Positions 8,510 through 17,798 of a stretch of DNA of 64,000 bases are shown in pieces (positions within the stretch are counted from its first letter, which is position 1; each line of letters begins with the position of its first letter). The DNA lies in the NCBI RefSeq assembly GCF_001613045.1, contig NZ_BDBP01000036.1:29450-93449 (forward strand), written 5' to 3'. The stretch comes from Nocardia lijiangensis NBRC 108240 (GTDB lineage: Bacteria > Actinomycetota > Actinomycetes > Mycobacteriales > Mycobacteriaceae). The notes under the pieces are model-generated. The model saw nothing but the letters and a program-made list of their open reading frames with translations, had not been told where the DNA came from and made no database searches. Position numbers and translations under genes: made by a program.

Positions 8510-9088
8510 GTGCCTGTCATGGTTGATGCTGACGAGAGGCGGCGTCGGATCGTCGATGCCGCCCTGCGGCTGGTCGTCATCGGAGGTCTTGCCGCGGCGA
8601 CCTTCCGGAAGGTCGCCGCGGAGGCCGGCCTGAATGTCGGATCGGTGCGCCATTACTTCGCCGACCACGAGTCGCTGGGCGTCGCCGTGGTAACCGAAGT
8701 GGGAGACCGCATGGGGCGGCGCCTCACCCGCCACCCCGCACCTGGGGAGGGCGACCGCGAGGCGGCGAAACGTCACCTGCTCGCGGTGGTCGAAGAGCTG
8801 GTTCCCTTGGACGATGAGAGGCATCGAGAAGCGATCGTTCTCATGGAGGTCATCGCCGCGTCCCGGATAACGCCTGCATTCGAACCCGTCGTCCGGCAGA
8901 TGGCATCGGATCTGCACCAGGTACTCACCGAAGGGCTGGCCGCGGCGGGGGTGGCCGACCCCGCCCAGGAAGCCATTCACTTGGCCGCCCTCATTTCCGG
9001 CTTGTCGCTGGATGCCGTTACCCCGCATGGAGCGATCGATCGGACAACGATTCGTGCCGTCCTCGACCAGCACATCGCTGATGTGTAG
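8510..9088 (+). CDS. TetR-family transcriptional regulator
   Basis: 192 aa (GTG at 8510; an ATG three codons later is an alternative). N-terminal helix-turn-helix: IVDAALRLVVIGGLAAATFRK, recognition helix VAAEAGLNVGSVRHYFADHESL. The C-terminal domain is the TetR_C_6/BetI-like helical ligand domain (AIVLMEVIAASRITPAFEPVV, AALISGLSLDAVTPHG). Ligand unknown. Likely controls the divergent methyltransferase. Confidence 0.88.
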   Translation: MPVMVDADERRRRIVDAALRLVVIGGLAAATFRKVAAEAGLNVGSVRHYFADHESLGVAVVTEVGDRMGRRLTRHPAPGEGDREAAKRHLLAVVEELVPLDDERHREAIVLMEVIAASRITPAFEPVVRQMASDLHQVLTEGLAAAGVADPAQEAIHLAALISGLSLDAVTPHGAIDRTTIRAVLDQHIADV

Positions 9089-9250
9089 CCCGACGGTATT
9101 CAAGGTGAGCGGGTCGGTGGTCCTCAGCGGTTGTGATTGCGGGGTGCGTAGCGGTTCCCGGTGCCGCCAGCCTGGGCGAGGTGTCGCGGCCTTGTTCGCC
9201 TCCGTCACAGACTATTTCGGCGGAGGCGATGGCCTGCTGCGTTGTCGTTG

Positions 9251-9604
9251 CTACGTCGATCGGAGCTTCGTCGTGGTTCTGGCCAAGAGTTCCGACAACT
9301 CGGTGTAGTCGACGGCTTGGCCTTCGGCGAAGGTGACGGCTTTGCGTTCACCGTTGCCGAGAGACCGTAGGAACCCCTTGACCTCGGGAATGTCCGTGGC
9401 GTTGAACACCATGAACGACACCTTGCCCTTCGAGACGGAGATGACCGCGGCGTAGTCGCCGTCGAGCAGGTAGTGGGGCTTGCCGTAAAGCAGGCGTTCC
9501 TCGACGCCGGGAAGCGTGTCGTGGATCATCTGGCGCAGCTTCTCGCACAACCCGGCTTGCCACGAGGGCTGTCCGGCGATGTAGTCGGTGACCTTGTTGT
9601 CCAT
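9251..9604 (-). CDS. DUF1801 (YdhG/frataxin-like) domain protein
   Basis: 117 aa, one DUF1801 domain over the whole length: VTDYIAGQPSWQAGLCEKLRQMIHDTLPGVEERLLYGKPHYLLDG, then VISVSKGKVSFMVFNATDIP. The family has a frataxin-like fold; the B. subtilis relative was proposed as an iron chaperone, but most members are uncharacterised. Followed 51 bp downstream by nothing on the same strand; upstream is the SDR gene end's neighbour on the same strand. Confidence 0.82.
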   Translation of the reverse strand: MDNKVTDYIAGQPSWQAGLCEKLRQMIHDTLPGVEERLLYGKPHYLLDGDYAAVISVSKGKVSFMVFNATDIPEVKGFLRSLGNGERKAVTFAEGQAVDYTELSELLARTTTKLRST

Positions 9605-9655
9605 GGTGTCATTCCTTTGTTCGATGCGGGATAGGTCGGGCCCAGCAGCTGTGCG

Positions 9656-10405
9656 TCAGTCCCCGACGGCCCCGCAGGAGATGTTGACCTGGGTCGAGGT
9701 CAGCGTGCGTCCACGGTCGGAGGCGACGAAGGCGGCGACGTTCCCGACGTCGGCGAGTGCGGCCGCACGTCCGAGAAGCATTGCGTCGTGCAGGCTTTGG
9801 CGGACAGCCGCCATTTCCGGGATGTCGGGGAAGGATTCGGGGATGCCGCCGGTCAACAGCGTCACCACCCGGACACCGTGCGGGCCGAGCTCGCAGGCCC
9901 ACTGTCGCCGGAGTGCTTCGACGGTGTCGAATCCGATCTGGACATTGCCGAGTCCGGGGGATTTGTTGACGCGGTCGGATCCGCCGAAGAACAGGATGAC
10001 GCCGGATTTCTGGTCGATCATGTGGCCGGCGGCGGCCTTCGTGGTCAGCAGCTGGGAGGTGACGAGCCGCGACATCGATTCGGCGAAGTCGGGGACGGAG
10101 ATCTCGATGAGCGGCTGGAAGATCGCCGTCTGGGAGATCACGTTGACCGAGATGTCCAGGCTGCCGGTCTTTTCCACCACGGCATCGGCGTGATCGGCGA
10201 CCGCGGTCGCGTCGAACACATCGACTACGGCGGTTTCGGCGCGACCTCCGCCGGCCCGGATCTTGTCGGCGACGGCGTCGAGCGTGGCGGCGGTGCGGCC
10301 GACGAGGAAGCAGTTCGCTCCTTCGGCGGCGAAGCCTTCGGCCATCGCGGAGCCGATGGAGCCTCCGGCGCCGTAGATTACTGCGGTCTTGTCTTCGAGC
10401 AACAT
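9656..10405 (-). CDS. SDR-family oxidoreductase with non-canonical active site
   Basis: 249 aa Rossmann protein. The cofactor motif reads VIYGAGGSIGSAMAEGF (TGxxxGxG-like) and LVGRTAATLDAV suggests NADP preference. The strand VILFFGGSDR lies where the catalytic Ser normally sits. The usual YxxxK is absent: the aligned place reads GFDTVEALRRQWACELGPHGVRV, so neither the Tyr nor the Lys is seen. The rest of the fold, including the C-terminal GRxAxLADVGNVAAFVASD, is intact. Either a different chemistry or a non-catalytic binding protein is possible. Neighbouring LuxR regulator is on the same strand, 125 bp upstream. Confidence 0.8.
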   Translation of the reverse strand: MLLEDKTAVIYGAGGSIGSAMAEGFAAEGANCFLVGRTAATLDAVADKIRAGGGRAETAVVDVFDATAVADHADAVVEKTGSLDISVNVISQTAIFQPLIEISVPDFAESMSRLVTSQLLTTKAAAGHMIDQKSGVILFFGGSDRVNKSPGLGNVQIGFDTVEALRRQWACELGPHGVRVVTLLTGGIPESFPDIPEMAAVRQSLHDAMLLGRAAALADVGNVAAFVASDRGRTLTSTQVNISCGAVGD

Positions 10406-10530
10406 GTTTCTCTCCTGTTGGTCAGCCCTGTAGGAGTGAAGTTATTGCGACGGTATCGGCGAGCGCATCGGTCGGATTACCGGCGTTCCACGGTTGCGGA
10501 ATCCGTCGAATAGGTCATCCAGGAGGAGCG

Positions 10531-13260
10531 TCACAATTCGAGCTGACCCAGCTCGACGCGTCGCGTGATACCGAGTTTCGGGTAGGCCTTGTAGAGGTGA
10601 TGCCCGACGGTCCGCGGGCTGAGGAACAGTTGCGCGCCGATCTCCTTGTTGCTGTGTCCCGCGGCGGCCAGCCGTATCACCTGAATCTCCTGCGGCGTCA
10701 ACAGTTTCAGCGGATCATCGCGCTGCGCCACCGGGTGTTCGCCGAGCGCGGCCAGTTCGATTCGGGCGCGGCCGGCCCACGGTCGCGCACCGACCCGATC
10801 GAAAATGGCCATTGCCTCGCTCAGCTGGGTGCGCGCATCCGAACGGCGACGCCGACGGCGCAGCCATTCGCCGAACACGAGTTGCGTGCGAGCACGGTCG
10901 AAGGGGCCGCCGTGTTGATCGTGCAGGCGCAGTGCGGCGGTGTAATTGTCCTCGACTGCGTCGTCGGTGACCGCCAGCAGCGCGTGACAGCGGTGCAGAA
11001 GCGCTGTGCCCAAGGGACTTCGGACATGCTGTGCCCAGTGCTCGAATGCCCGCAGATGATCGCGGGCGCGCTCGGGCACCCCGCCGCGGACCGCTGCCTC
11101 CACATGGTCGGGGACGGCGCGGATCAGGAAGTCGTGCGCGGCGGGTCCGGTGCACACACCGTCCAAGGCGGCCAGCGCGGCATCGAACCGCCCGGCGGAC
11201 AGGTCCGCGAGCGCGAGTCCCCAGGCCGCGAGCGCGGCATGCGTCGGATGACGCGCCGACAGCGTCGGGCCGATCTCCGCCGCGACCGACCGGGCTCGTG
11301 CCTCGTCGCCCGAAATCGCCGCCAGCCACACCTCGATCGCCCGCAGCACCACCACCTCGGTCATCATCTCGAGCTCGACACCGAGCGAAACACCTTCCGC
11401 CACGGAGGTTTCCGCCTGCGTGAACTGCCCGCGCAGAAGCTGGGCGAGCGCCACGAACTCCACCGTGTACGGAATCCACGCAACCGCGCCGGTGGTGCGG
11501 ACACTGGTGAGCATGTCCGCCATCACAGCGGCGGTGCCCGCGTCGTCGGCCAGCATGACACCGCTGAACGCCGCGACGATCTTGTGCAGATAGTCGACGG
11601 TGTCGGCGCGCGCCTCGCGCATCTGCTCAGCCATGACATCGACCGCCGCTTCGGGACGTCCGGCGAGAAAGTCGGCCCAGGCGATCTGCGCCGCGACATC
11701 GGCGTTCAGCGGTGAATCATCCGGTAGCACCAGGGCTTTCATCATCCGAACCCCCTGCTCGAGCAGATCGGGCCGTCCGGCGTCGCGGGCGCAGCACACC
11801 GCCTCGGTCAGGATGAACACAGCACGTTCCGGCTCGCTGTCGACGACCAATTCCGCGGCGGCCAAGGCGAGTTCGGAGTCTGCGGCCGGTGAGGTGCGCT
11901 CGTAGGCGACCTGCGCCTTGATATGCGTTGCGTCGGCGGCGATTCCGCCGTCACCGGTGAGGGCGGCCGCTTCGGAAGCGAGCCGAGTCGCACGGTCCGG
12001 CCGGCCCGCATCGTAGGCGGCGCGGGCCGCCATCAGCAGCCGCCGGGCACGATGTCCGGCGTCGACGCTCAACCGGCCGGCCCGTTCGAACGCCGCCGAC
12101 ACCGCCATCGCGCCGCCGCGATGCTGCGCCCGCCGCGCCGTGTCCTCCAGTTCGGCGGCCACCTGCTCGTCCGGGGCGGTGGTCGCGGCGGCGAGATGCC
12201 AGGCACGCCGGTCGGCGTCCTCCGGTGCGGCGGTCAGGACACGAGCGAAGGCCGCGTGCACCGCGATTCGCTGATGATGGGTGGCCTGCTGGTAGGCGGC
12301 CGCGCGGATCAGCGGATGCCGGAATGTCAGGCGCTCGGTGGACAGCGTGACCAGGTCGGCCTGCTCGGCAGGCTCTAGATCGGCGGCAGTGAGACCGAAC
12401 GCCGCGCCCACCCGCCGAATCGTGTCGACCGGCGCCCCGGTGTCGGCCGACGCGATCAGCAGCAGCGTGCGCGTCCCCGCGGGCAGCTCCGCGATCTGGG
12501 CCCGGAAGGTTTCCTGTACTCGGCGGGCCACCGGCAGCGGACCGACCTCGTGCACCGGGTCCGCCTGCCCCGCCCGTTCGGCCGTTCGCCGAGCGACCCC
12601 CAATTCGATGAGCGCCAACGGATTTCCGGTCGATTCGAGCAACACCCGCGCACGCCCGGGGACGGTGAGGCCAGCGGCCCGCTCGTCGAGCAACTTCCCG
12701 GCGTCCGCCCGCGACAACCCCCGCAACCGCAATGTCTCGATACCGGGCGTGGCAAACGGCAACGTGGTCTCCCGAACCGCGAAAACCACCGCGATGTCAT
12801 CGGCGTGAAACCGCCGCGCCGCGAACAGCAACGCATCCGACGAACTTCGATCCAGCCACTGCGCATCATCGATCAGCACCAGCGTCGCCGTCTCGGCCGC
12901 CAACTCGGCCAACAGCGTCAAAGTAGCCGCACCGACCAAGAACCGATTCGCCTCCGCGGCCTCGATCTGCCCGAACGCCGCCCGCAACGCCTCCGCCTGC
13001 GGCCCCGGCAGTCCGTCGATCCGATCCGAATACGGATACAACAGAAGATGCAAAGCCCCGAACGCCAACTCGGCCTCGGATTCCACCCCCACCCCACGCA
13101 CCACCCGCATCCCCCCAGCCGCACCGGCCGCATACTCCACCAGCGCCGACTTCCCGATCCCCGCCTCCCCCCGAACCACCAGCGACCGACTACGCCCGCC
13201 CTTGGCGTCCGCGACCAGTCCATCTATCGCGGCCCGCTCTGCATCACGCCCAATCAGCAC
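10531..13260 (-). CDS. Large ATP-binding LuxR-family regulator (LAL/MalT-like)
   Basis: About 909 aa. N-terminal AAA ATPase: Walker A in VVRGEAGIGKSALVEY (residues ~29-44), Walker B in ATLVLIDDAQWLDRSS, and sensor-like FAVRETTLPF. The centre is a long TPR-like helical region. The C-terminus carries the LuxR helix-turn-helix: LTPQEIQVIRLAAAGHSNKEIGAQLFLSPRTVGHHL. Such LAL regulators activate secondary-metabolite or catabolic operons. The frame is open to 13581, but that part overlaps the 3' end of the next gene and lacks homology; the GTG at 13260 (MLIGRDAERAAIDG) fits the family's start. Confidence 0.88.
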   Translation of the reverse strand: MLIGRDAERAAIDGLVADAKGGRSRSLVVRGEAGIGKSALVEYAAGAAGGMRVVRGVGVESEAELAFGALHLLLYPYSDRIDGLPGPQAEALRAAFGQIEAAEANRFLVGAATLTLLAELAAETATLVLIDDAQWLDRSSSDALLFAARRFHADDIAVVFAVRETTLPFATPGIETLRLRGLSRADAGKLLDERAAGLTVPGRARVLLESTGNPLALIELGVARRTAERAGQADPVHEVGPLPVARRVQETFRAQIAELPAGTRTLLLIASADTGAPVDTIRRVGAAFGLTAADLEPAEQADLVTLSTERLTFRHPLIRAAAYQQATHHQRIAVHAAFARVLTAAPEDADRRAWHLAAATTAPDEQVAAELEDTARRAQHRGGAMAVSAAFERAGRLSVDAGHRARRLLMAARAAYDAGRPDRATRLASEAAALTGDGGIAADATHIKAQVAYERTSPAADSELALAAAELVVDSEPERAVFILTEAVCCARDAGRPDLLEQGVRMMKALVLPDDSPLNADVAAQIAWADFLAGRPEAAVDVMAEQMREARADTVDYLHKIVAAFSGVMLADDAGTAAVMADMLTSVRTTGAVAWIPYTVEFVALAQLLRGQFTQAETSVAEGVSLGVELEMMTEVVVLRAIEVWLAAISGDEARARSVAAEIGPTLSARHPTHAALAAWGLALADLSAGRFDAALAALDGVCTGPAAHDFLIRAVPDHVEAAVRGGVPERARDHLRAFEHWAQHVRSPLGTALLHRCHALLAVTDDAVEDNYTAALRLHDQHGGPFDRARTQLVFGEWLRRRRRRSDARTQLSEAMAIFDRVGARPWAGRARIELAALGEHPVAQRDDPLKLLTPQEIQVIRLAAAGHSNKEIGAQLFLSPRTVGHHLYKAYPKLGITRRVELGQLEL

Positions 13261-13342
13261 GCCCGCCAGCGTAACGAGGCTCACACCGACATTCCCGGTG
13301 TCGGTCGGTCGAGGTCCACCATCGATTTGCTGACTTGACGGG

Positions 13343-14206
13343 TCAGCTGGTGCGGCGGGCGGCCCAGACCGTGCGTTCGGTGCGCAGGGCGAGATCGCCG
13401 TGGCGCAGGATGCTGTGTGGGCCATCGGTTTCGAGCAGCCGGTCGAGCGCGGTGAGATCCTCGGCCGAGATCGTGCCGGCGACGCCGTGGCGTAAGCGCT
13501 GCAGGACGGCGAGCGCGTAGCGGCCGACGGCCGGAGTCCGCGAGCCCTCGATGGTGGCGGTGAAGGTGCGCACGCCTTCAACGGTGAATCCGGCGGAGGT
13601 CAGCATCGGACCCCAGTCGGCGCCACGGTGGGGCACGTGCTCGGCGTGGAAGTGGGCGGTCGCGGCATGGCACCGCTCTTCGAGGCCGGGTCGTTCGGCG
13701 GGGGCGGTCTCCGGTAGGAACCGCGGTAGTCCTGCCAGTTCGACGACGGCGAACAGGCCGCCGGGCTCGAGTGCGTCGTGGACCTTGCCCAACACTCGGA
13801 CAGGGTCGGCCATGTGGTGCATCGAGGCCGAGGCCCAGACCAGGTCGGGCGCACCGAGGTCGGGCCAGTCGGCGGCATCGAGGTCGGCCGCAACGGTGTT
13901 CACGCGCTCGAGCACCCCGGTGGCGCAGGCCTTGTTGTGTAGTCGGCGGAGGTGTTCGACGGAGGAGTCGACCGCAGTGACATGCGCGTCAGGGAAGTGC
14001 GAGAGGAGGGTGAACGTGCCGGCGCCCGTGCCGCTGCCCAGGTCCACGATTGAGCGTGGCGCTGCCTGGACGGGCAGCCATGCGGCGATGGCGGCGGTGG
14101 ACTCGGCGAGGACTTCCGCATCCAGATCGAGGATCTCGGCTTGGCCGGTGGAGTCCGCGACATGGGTGGTCGCGTGGTGGGTTCTGCTCGAATGTGTGTG
14201 GGCCAT
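13343..14206 (-). CDS. Class I SAM-dependent methyltransferase
   Basis: 287 aa. Motif I is SIVDLGSGTGAGTFTLL, followed by VTAVDSSVEHLRRL, AADLDAADWPDLGAPDLVWASASMHHM and LEPGGLFAVVELAG, all typical of a class I enzyme. The His-rich N-terminus (AHTHSSRTHHATTH) is unusual. It lies 82 bp upstream of the LuxR regulator on the same strand and could share its transcript. Substrate unknown. An upstream GTG at 14215 is an alternative start. Confidence 0.82.
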   Translation of the reverse strand: MAHTHSSRTHHATTHVADSTGQAEILDLDAEVLAESTAAIAAWLPVQAAPRSIVDLGSGTGAGTFTLLSHFPDAHVTAVDSSVEHLRRLHNKACATGVLERVNTVAADLDAADWPDLGAPDLVWASASMHHMADPVRVLGKVHDALEPGGLFAVVELAGLPRFLPETAPAERPGLEERCHAATAHFHAEHVPHRGADWGPMLTSAGFTVEGVRTFTATIEGSRTPAVGRYALAVLQRLRHGVAGTISAEDLTALDRLLETDGPHSILRHGDLALRTERTVWAARRTS

Positions 14207-14311
14207 GTCCACCACGCTAGGGCTTCATGCGGGAATGGCAACCCTTCTCCCGGTATGCGCAAGAAGTGGGTGGCCGAGAGTGTCGCACACGCAAATGCGC
14301 GGCTTCGGCGA

Positions 14312-14920
14312 TCAGGTGCAGGAGCCGTTCGCTGTGCAGTCCTCGCTTCGCTCTCCCTCGCCGTCGCGCTGGTGGCCTCGGCGGGCGTCGCGGTCGAAGA
14401 TGCCGAGGATTTCGCACGGGCCGCCTTCGGTGCCGATGGCGTGCGGCAGCATGGTGGGGAATTCGGCGGCCTGGTTGGTCTCGACGCGGAAGCGCCGGTG
14501 GCCCAGCATGAGGATTGCGGTGCCGGACAGGACGACCAGCCACTCCCTGCCGGGGTGCGCGCGCATGCGGGCGGGGTTGTCCGGCGGCGGTTCGGTCATC
14601 CGCTGGCGCACGACGCTCATGCCCGGTTCTCCCTTGATCGACCAGCGCATGAGCCCGTGCGCGGCATCGATCATCGGACTGATGACGACATCGTCGGCGG
14701 CGGTCTCCACCAGCTGATCCAGCGTGGTGTCCAGCGCGCGGGCGAGGGTGACCAGCTGATCGAGCGCGAGCCGTCGCTGGCCGTTCTCGATGCGGGAGAG
14801 AGTGGACTGGCTCAGGTGCGCGCGGGTGGCCAGTTCTTCGAGGGACCAGCCCTGCGCCACGCGTAAGGCGCGGATGCGTTTGCGTACGAGGCTGTCCAAC
14901 TCACCATCTTCTTGCGTCAT
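14312..14920 (-). CDS. XRE-family regulator with C-terminal cupin
   Basis: Helix-turn-helix at residues ~10-65 (IRALRVAQGWSLEELATRAHLSQSTLSRIENGQRRLALDQL), then a cupin_2 beta-barrel (PGREWLVVLSGTAILMLGHRRFRVETNQAAEFPTMLPHAIG). The architecture is that of PuuR/SutR-like repressors that sense small molecules in the cupin. Start at the ATG 14920; the frame extends to 14947. A short acidic tail follows the cupin. Divergent from a flavoprotein and exporter, which it probably represses. Confidence 0.85.
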   Translation of the reverse strand: MTQEDGELDSLVRKRIRALRVAQGWSLEELATRAHLSQSTLSRIENGQRRLALDQLVTLARALDTTLDQLVETAADDVVISPMIDAAHGLMRWSIKGEPGMSVVRQRMTEPPPDNPARMRAHPGREWLVVLSGTAILMLGHRRFRVETNQAAEFPTMLPHAIGTEGGPCEILGIFDRDARRGHQRDGEGERSEDCTANGSCT

Positions 14921-14972
14921 GAGCAACATCGTATGCCTTTCATGCAAGACGTGGTTATGGTCGCTCGTAAAC

Positions 14973-14989
14973 GTCCAGAACAGCTGGAC
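14973..14989. promoter_or_regulatory. Inverted repeat in the XRE/flavoprotein divergent promoter
   Basis: GTCCAG-AACAG-CTGGAC lies in the 89-bp gap between the divergent XRE-cupin and flavoprotein genes, about 20 bp upstream of the latter's start. Position fits an operator for the XRE protein, which is inference. Confidence 0.5.
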
Positions 14990-15009
14990 CAGGCATGAAG
15001 GGAATGGCT

Positions 15010-16014
15010 ATGGCGGAGACCGCTTTCACCTACGCGTCCGACACACTGCCCGACCAGACCGTCGACGTCGTGGTGATCGGCGGGGGCGCCGCGGGACTCA
15101 ACGGCGCGCTGATGCTGGCCCGCTCCCGTCGTTCGGTCGTCGTGATCGACAGTGGCGACCCCCGCAACGCGCCCGCCGAGGCCATGCACGGCTTCATCGT
15201 GCTCGACGGCACCCCACCCGCACAGCTGCTCGAGCGTGGTCGCCAGCAGGTGCGTCACTACGGCGGCCGGGTCGTGTACGCGACCGTGGCCGCTACCGCG
15301 CCTGCCGCCCCGTCCGCTGACGGTGACCTGCGGTTCGCCGTCACGCTGACAGACGGCCGCACGGTGACCGCGCGCCGTGTGCTGGTCGCGACCGGCCTGC
15401 GCGATGTTCTGCCCGAGGTGCCCGGCCTGGCGCAACACTGGGGCCACAGCGTGGTGCACTGCCCGTACTGCCACGGGTGGGAGGTCCGCGACGAGCCCAT
15501 CGGCATCATCGCGACCGGACCGGGTTCGATCCATCATGCGCTGCTGTTCCGCCAGTTGACCGAGGACCTGGTCTATTTCACCGGCGACACCGACCTCGAT
15601 GACGACACCCGCGCGCGCTTCGCCGCCCGCAACATCACCGTCGTCGACACCGCGGTGGCCGAGGTCGTGACCGCCGCCGACGGCACGCTCGCCGGCGTCC
15701 GGTTGACCGACGGCCGGGTCGTCGCCCGCCGCGTCCTCGCGGTCGCCACCCACATGCAGGCCCGCACCGCGGGCCTGGAAGGACTCGAGCTGCCGATGGA
15801 GGACCTGCCCGACAACATGGGCCGTCGTTTCTCCTCCGGTATGGCCGGAACCACCGACGTGCCCGGCGTGTGGGTGGCCGGTAACGCCACCGACTTGACC
15901 GCCCAGGTCGGCGCGTCCGCGGCGGCCGGCGCACTGGCAGGCGCCCACATCAACGCCGTGCTCGCCACGGCGGACACCGACGCGGCCCTGGCCGCGACGC
16001 ACGCCACCACCTGA
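15010..16014 (+). CDS. Thioredoxin-reductase-like NAD(P)/FAD oxidoreductase
   Basis: 334 aa pyridine nucleotide-disulfide oxidoreductase. FAD site: VDVVVIGGGAAGLNGALMLARSRRSVVVID; active-site-like CPYCHGWE matches the CxxC of TrxB relatives; C-terminal FAD motif GVWVAGNATDLTAQVGASAAAGALAG. The NAD(P) motif GxGxxG is degenerate (IGIIATGPGSIHHALLF). Of three in-frame ATGs (14995, 15004, 15010) the last has AAGGGA at proper spacing. Such stand-alone TrxB-like enzymes often act on small disulfides or in antibiotic pathways (GliT/HlmI type). Followed by an exporter gene. Confidence 0.85.
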   Translation: MAETAFTYASDTLPDQTVDVVVIGGGAAGLNGALMLARSRRSVVVIDSGDPRNAPAEAMHGFIVLDGTPPAQLLERGRQQVRHYGGRVVYATVAATAPAAPSADGDLRFAVTLTDGRTVTARRVLVATGLRDVLPEVPGLAQHWGHSVVHCPYCHGWEVRDEPIGIIATGPGSIHHALLFRQLTEDLVYFTGDTDLDDDTRARFAARNITVVDTAVAEVVTAADGTLAGVRLTDGRVVARRVLAVATHMQARTAGLEGLELPMEDLPDNMGRRFSSGMAGTTDVPGVWVAGNATDLTAQVGASAAAGALAGAHINAVLATADTDAALAATHATT

Positions 16015-16128
16015 CGGATCGGGCCCGCGTTCGTCCCGCGGGTCCGCATCGACTCGATTTCCCCAGTCCCCGGCGACCGGGCGCTGTCCCGGCGCCGACT
16101 TCGGCATGCCCTTTTTCGAGAGGAACCC

Positions 16129-17727
16129 ATGAGTACCAACCAACCCGCGCACGCGGCCCCCATAACCAACAGTGCCGGGGGCACACCGGATGCAGGTCAG
16201 CTGCGCGCCATCCTGATCGCGGTCTCGATCGCGCTGATGGCTGTCATCGCCTCGGTGTCCGGGCTCAATGTCGCCCAGACCCAGATGGCTGTCGAGTTCG
16301 GCGCCTCGCAGAACACCATTCTGTGGATCATCAACATCTACACCCTCACCCTGGCAGCCCTGCTGCTGCCGCTCGGCGCCATCGGGGACCGGCTGGGCCG
16401 CAAACCCATGCTCATCGCGGGCCTGGCCGCTTTCGGCGTCGCCAACGTCGTGGGGGGCTTGGCCCCGAACGCCGAAGTCATGCTCGGCGCGCGCGTGATC
16501 GCCGGCATCGGCGCGGCCATGATCATGCCCATCACCCTTGCGGTGATCACCTCCACCTTCCCCGAAGAGCAGCGCGGTAAAGCGATCGGTGTGTGGACCG
16601 GCGTCGCCGGCGGCGGCGGCATCCTGGGCATGTTCCTGTCAGCACTGCTCGTCGACGTCGCCGACTGGCGCTGGCTGTTCGTTCTTCCTGTGGCGCTGGT
16701 CATCGCAGCCCTGGCCACGGCGCTCAAAGCGGTGCCCAACTCCCACGAGCATTCCGCCCACACCTTCGATACCGTCGGGGCGCTGATTTCCGTCGTCGCA
16801 GTGGTTGGTCTCATCTTCGTCCTGCAAGAAGGCCCCGAACGAGGCTGGACCGCACCCGCGACGCTGATCAGCCTCGCCGTGGGCCTCATCGCCTCCGCCG
16901 GATTCGTGGCATGGGAGCTGCGACGCCGCGACGCCTCGTTGCTGGATGTCCGCCTCTTCGGTGAGCGTGGCCTCGCCGGCGGCTCGATCACGCTGCTGGT
17001 CGTCTTCGGTGTCCAAGCCGGCATCGCCGTAGTGCTGTTCCCGTTTTTCCAGGCGGTGCTCGGCTGGTCGGGTCTGCTGGCCACGCTGGCGCAGATGCCC
17101 ATGGCCGTGGCGATGATGATGACCTCCGGCTTGGCCCCCAAGTTGGCCGAGCGCATCGGCTCCCGCTCGACCATGGCGATCGGCATCGCAGTGGGCGGCG
17201 TCGGCCTGGCGCAAATGGCCCTGTTCGCCTCCGCCGACGGCGGCTACCTGTCCATCCTGCCCGGCATCATCGCCATGGGTATCGGCATGGGTCTGGCGAT
17301 GACCCCCTCCACTCAGGCCATCACCAGCTCCCTGCCACAGGAGAAGCAGGGCGTCGCCTCCGCTCTCAACGACGTCACCCGCGAGTTCGGTACCGCACTC
17401 GGTGTCGCTCTGCTCGGCGCACTCGTTGCCACCGGCTACCGCAACTCCATCGACGGCAAGCTCGACGGCATCCCGCAGGACACCGCGGACACCGCACGCG
17501 AAGGCATCGCCAATGCCGTCGAGGCCGCCGACGGTGCAGGCTCTCACGCACAACAGCTGGTCCAGGCTGCGCAGCAGTCCTTCGTCGACGGTTGGCAGCA
17601 GGCCATGTGGGTGGGCGTTGGCGTCATGGGTGCCCTGTTCCTCTACATCCTCGCGGTCGGCCCGAAGAACACCGTCGCCTACCCGGCGCAGGACACCGAA
17701 GCGCCCGAGCCCATCGCATCGCGCTGA
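16129..17727 (+). CDS. MFS drug exporter, 14-TM DHA2 (EmrB/QacA) family
   Basis: 532 aa with about 14 hydrophobic segments. Motif A is GAIGDRLGRKPMLIAGLAAF between TM2 and TM3; the antiporter motif C region is VWTGVAGGGGILGMFLSALL. Proton-driven efflux of lipophilic or cationic compounds across the inner membrane is the family role. GAGAGGAA precedes the ATG. It follows the flavoprotein by 114 bp, so both probably answer to the divergent XRE-cupin repressor. A hairpin follows the stop codon. Confidence 0.87.
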   Translation: MSTNQPAHAAPITNSAGGTPDAGQLRAILIAVSIALMAVIASVSGLNVAQTQMAVEFGASQNTILWIINIYTLTLAALLLPLGAIGDRLGRKPMLIAGLAAFGVANVVGGLAPNAEVMLGARVIAGIGAAMIMPITLAVITSTFPEEQRGKAIGVWTGVAGGGGILGMFLSALLVDVADWRWLFVLPVALVIAALATALKAVPNSHEHSAHTFDTVGALISVVAVVGLIFVLQEGPERGWTAPATLISLAVGLIASAGFVAWELRRRDASLLDVRLFGERGLAGGSITLLVVFGVQAGIAVVLFPFFQAVLGWSGLLATLAQMPMAVAMMMTSGLAPKLAERIGSRSTMAIGIAVGGVGLAQMALFASADGGYLSILPGIIAMGIGMGLAMTPSTQAITSSLPQEKQGVASALNDVTREFGTALGVALLGALVATGYRNSIDGKLDGIPQDTADTAREGIANAVEAADGAGSHAQQLVQAAQQSFVDGWQQAMWVGVGVMGALFLYILAVGPKNTVAYPAQDTEAPEPIASR

Positions 17728-17760
17728 CCACGCCACAACCTTCAGGTATCCCTCGGTTGA

Positions 17761-17798
17761 CGGGCGGGCCCGGGCATCTCCAGCCCGGTGCCCGCCCG
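17761..17798 (+). terminator. GC-rich hairpin after the MFS gene
   Basis: CGGGCGGG and CCGGGC pair with GCCCGG and CCCGCCCG around the loop ATCTCCA, 33 bp after the MFS stop. No U-run follows, as is common for actinobacterial terminators. Confidence 0.65.

Noticed and set aside
13261..13581. N-terminal extension of the LuxR regulator frame
   Set aside because: It overlaps the 3' end of the methyltransferase gene and lacks family sequence; the GTG at 13260 matches the normal start.
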